From NCBI GenBank assembly GCA_934667465.1, contig CAKUMG010000074.1, positions 1-12,693 of the forward strand: 12,693 nucleotides of DNA, read 5' to 3'. A model generated the notes under the pieces. It was not told where the DNA came from and made no database searches. It saw only the letters and a program-made list of their open reading frames with translations. Made by a program: the position numbers and the translations under genes. Below, piece by piece: positions 11,590 through 12,693 of the stretch. This stretch comes from an uncultured Actinoplanes sp. Its GTDB lineage: Bacteria; Actinomycetota; Actinomycetes; Mycobacteriales; Micromonosporaceae. Every line of letters begins with the position of its first letter. Position 1 is the first letter of the stretch.

Positions 11590-12165
11590 GTGCCCCGGAC
11601 CATTCCGCCCATCGCCCCGGCCGGCACCCTGGCCGCGCTGGAGCAGCCGGTGCTCGGGCTCGGCGACGCGCGCCTGCGGCCCTGGGAGCCGGCGGACGCG
11701 CCCGCGGTCCGCGAGGCCTACACGGACCCGGCCATCCAGCGGTGGCACGTCCGCACCCTGACCGCCGCGGAGGCCGAGGCCTGGGTCGGGCAGTGGCCGG
11801 GCAGGTGGGCGCGCGAGACCGGGGCCGGCTGGGCGATCGCGCGGGAACCGGACGGCGTGCTGCTCGGGCAGATCGCGCTGCGCCGGATCGATCTCGAGGA
11901 GGGCGACGCGGAGATCTCGTACTGGGTCGTCCCCGCCGCCCGGGGCCGCAAGCTCGCGCCCCGGGCGCTGACCGCGCTCACCGGCTGGGTGTTCGGCACG
12001 CTGGGGCTGCACCGGATCGAGGTGCGGCACTCGACGGCCAACGAGCCGTCGTGCCGGGTCGCGGAGAGCGCCGCGTTCCCGTACGAGGGCACGCTGCGCA
12101 GCCAGGCCCTGCACGACGACGGCTGGCACGACATGCACGTCCACGCCCGCATCAACGCCGGCTGA
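11590..12165 (+). CDS. GNAT acetyltransferase, RimJ/RimL type
   Basis: The 191-residue protein opens with a short Pro/Ala-rich leader, then the GNAT fold: LRPWEPADAPAVREAYTDPAIQRW (29-52), GVLLGQIALRRI (89-100), and the acetyl-CoA site YWVVPAARGRKLAPRAL (111-127). The signature is RGRKLA, with Lys where RGxGxA has Gly. HRIEVRHSTANEPSCRVAESAAFPYEGTLR (141-170) is the RimL-type end. These enzymes acetylate protein N-termini or small amines; the substrate is unknown. I chose GTG 11590 because GAGGAG sits 4 nt upstream; ATG 11575 is in frame but has only repeat DNA before it. It follows the O-acetyltransferase by 98 bp, so co-transcription is possible. It ends 15 bp from a convergent stop. Confidence 0.88.
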   Translation: MPRTIPPIAPAGTLAALEQPVLGLGDARLRPWEPADAPAVREAYTDPAIQRWHVRTLTAAEAEAWVGQWPGRWARETGAGWAIAREPDGVLLGQIALRRIDLEEGDAEISYWVVPAARGRKLAPRALTALTGWVFGTLGLHRIEVRHSTANEPSCRVAESAAFPYEGTLRSQALHDDGWHDMHVHARINAG

Positions 12166-12180
12166 GCCGCGCCGCCCGGA

Positions 12181-12633
12181 TCAATCGGCACCGGCCGCCA
12201 CGGCGACGGTGACGAAGCCGTGCACCGTCTTGGGCACGAGCAGCCGGGCTCCCGGTCCGGCGGCGCGCAGGGCCGCAGCCTCCGCGACGCTGGGAGCGCC
12301 GGTCAGCCGTACGGCGTGCGGGGTGCTCATCTCCGCCAGCTCCGCCTCGCGGAAGACCACCAGCGGGACCCCGATCGCGTCGGCGAGCGGCCGGACGATC
12401 TCCGCGCGCCGGTCCAGCGTGGCCACAACCCGCACCACGCCGGGCCCGATCGCGGGCAACCCGGGCGCAGGCGCGGCCGAGCCGGAGCCGGCCGAGTTTG
12501 AAGCGACCGGGCCCGAGGCGGACAGACCGGGCGCAGACAAGCCGACCGCAGCGAGCCCGGCCCGCGCCGCCTGCAACAGGGCCGCCGGGGAAGCGCCGGA
12601 CCGGGCGCCGACCCCGAGCGCCCCGACGATCAC
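12181..12633 (-). CDS. CobE/CbiG C-terminal-type cobalamin biosynthesis protein
   Basis: The 150-residue product has the CobE/GbiG fold in two parts. Residues 1-31 (IVGALGVGARSGASPAALLQA) carry the glycine-rich turn. Residues 65-150 carry VVRVVATLDRRAEIVRPLADAIGVPLVVF, the signature TGAPSVAEAAAL (111-122), and the closing LLVPK...VTVAVA. Between them, 32-64 is a Ser/Ala/Gly/Pro-only insertion absent from typical members. This domain acts in the corrin-ring contraction stage of cobalamin synthesis: it stands alone as CobE or forms the C-terminal part of CbiG. The GTG start overlaps the upstream gene's TGA (GTGA), and no strong ribosome site is seen, so translation is probably coupled. The gene is last in its operon, 15 bp from a convergent gene. 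Confidence 0.8.
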   Translation of the reverse strand: MIVGALGVGARSGASPAALLQAARAGLAAVGLSAPGLSASGPVASNSAGSGSAAPAPGLPAIGPGVVRVVATLDRRAEIVRPLADAIGVPLVVFREAELAEMSTPHAVRLTGAPSVAEAAALRAAGPGARLLVPKTVHGFVTVAVAAGAD

Positions 12634-12693
12634 CGCGCCGGGACGGAGGCGGCGGCCGCGACGAGCCGGCGGGCGATGCCGCGGTCGCCGGCC
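12630..12693 (-). CDS. 3' end of an unidentified gene upstream of the CobE-like gene
   Basis: The frame ending in TGA at 12630-12632 reads AGDRGIARRLVAAAASVPAR, and every third base in it is G or C. The competing frame is a string of Arg and Pro. Only 20 codons lie in the window, too few to name the product. The GTGA overlap with the CobE-like gene suggests another cobalamin-pathway gene (inference). Confidence 0.6.
   Translation of the reverse strand, partial: AGDRGIARRLVAAAASVPAR

Overview
The window is very GC-rich actinomycete DNA. Nearly every real codon ends in G or C, many starts are GTG, and the gene set (DUF397, XRE/DUF5753, DUF6232, DUF3817, RsbW-type ATPase, ~492-residue GCS2 ligase, CobE-type protein) fits a Micromonosporaceae- or Streptomyces-like chromosome. 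I see no tRNA, rRNA, insertion sequence, integrase, phage gene or CRISPR array. This looks like ordinary chromosome with one very unusual gene.

Left part (1-4050). The window opens inside an RsbW/SpoIIAB-type ATP-binding gene (+). Convergent to it is a giant low-complexity gene (589-4041, -). Its ~1150-residue product has a short ordered N-terminus with a CxxC-x5-C zinc-knuckle-like motif. After that comes a disordered series of different tandem-repeat types: 12-residue SAFGSG repeats, xxxQP pentapeptides, 20-residue Q-rich repeats, a collagen-like Gly-X-Y stretch in one register, PGQGQP decapeptides, and spaced copies of an RPPLEAPxMGQ-like motif. Its upstream region carries a perfect 17-bp palindrome and five 23-bp tandem repeats.

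Middle (4354-8564). A CDGSH [2Fe-2S] protein (+) converges on a haem-oxygenase-like diiron oxidase (-), a plausible redox pair. Next come a two-TM protein of unknown function with an exceptionally complete Shine-Dalgarno sequence (+), a DUF3817 membrane protein (-) and, divergent from that, a GCS2-family glutamate-cysteine-ligase-like enzyme (+). The DUF3817/GCS2 divergent region holds an inverted repeat and a TACAAT -10 box.

Right part (8570-12693). A minus-strand regulatory cassette runs DUF6232 -> XRE/DUF5753 -> DUF397 -> DUF397. A large inverted repeat precedes the regulator, and a strong hairpin separates the two DUF397 genes. The XRE and DUF397 genes are the WhiJ/Scr1-type regulator and partner arrangement typical of morphologically complex actinomycetes. 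Divergent from DUF6232 are a Maa/NodL-type sugar O-acetyltransferase, probably leaderless, and a RimJ/RimL-type GNAT acetyltransferase (+), separated by degenerate ~35-bp repeats. The window ends in what looks like a cobalamin-biosynthesis operon on the minus strand: a CobE/CbiG-C-type gene with a low-complexity insertion, coupled by a 4-bp GTGA overlap to an upstream gene cut by the window edge.
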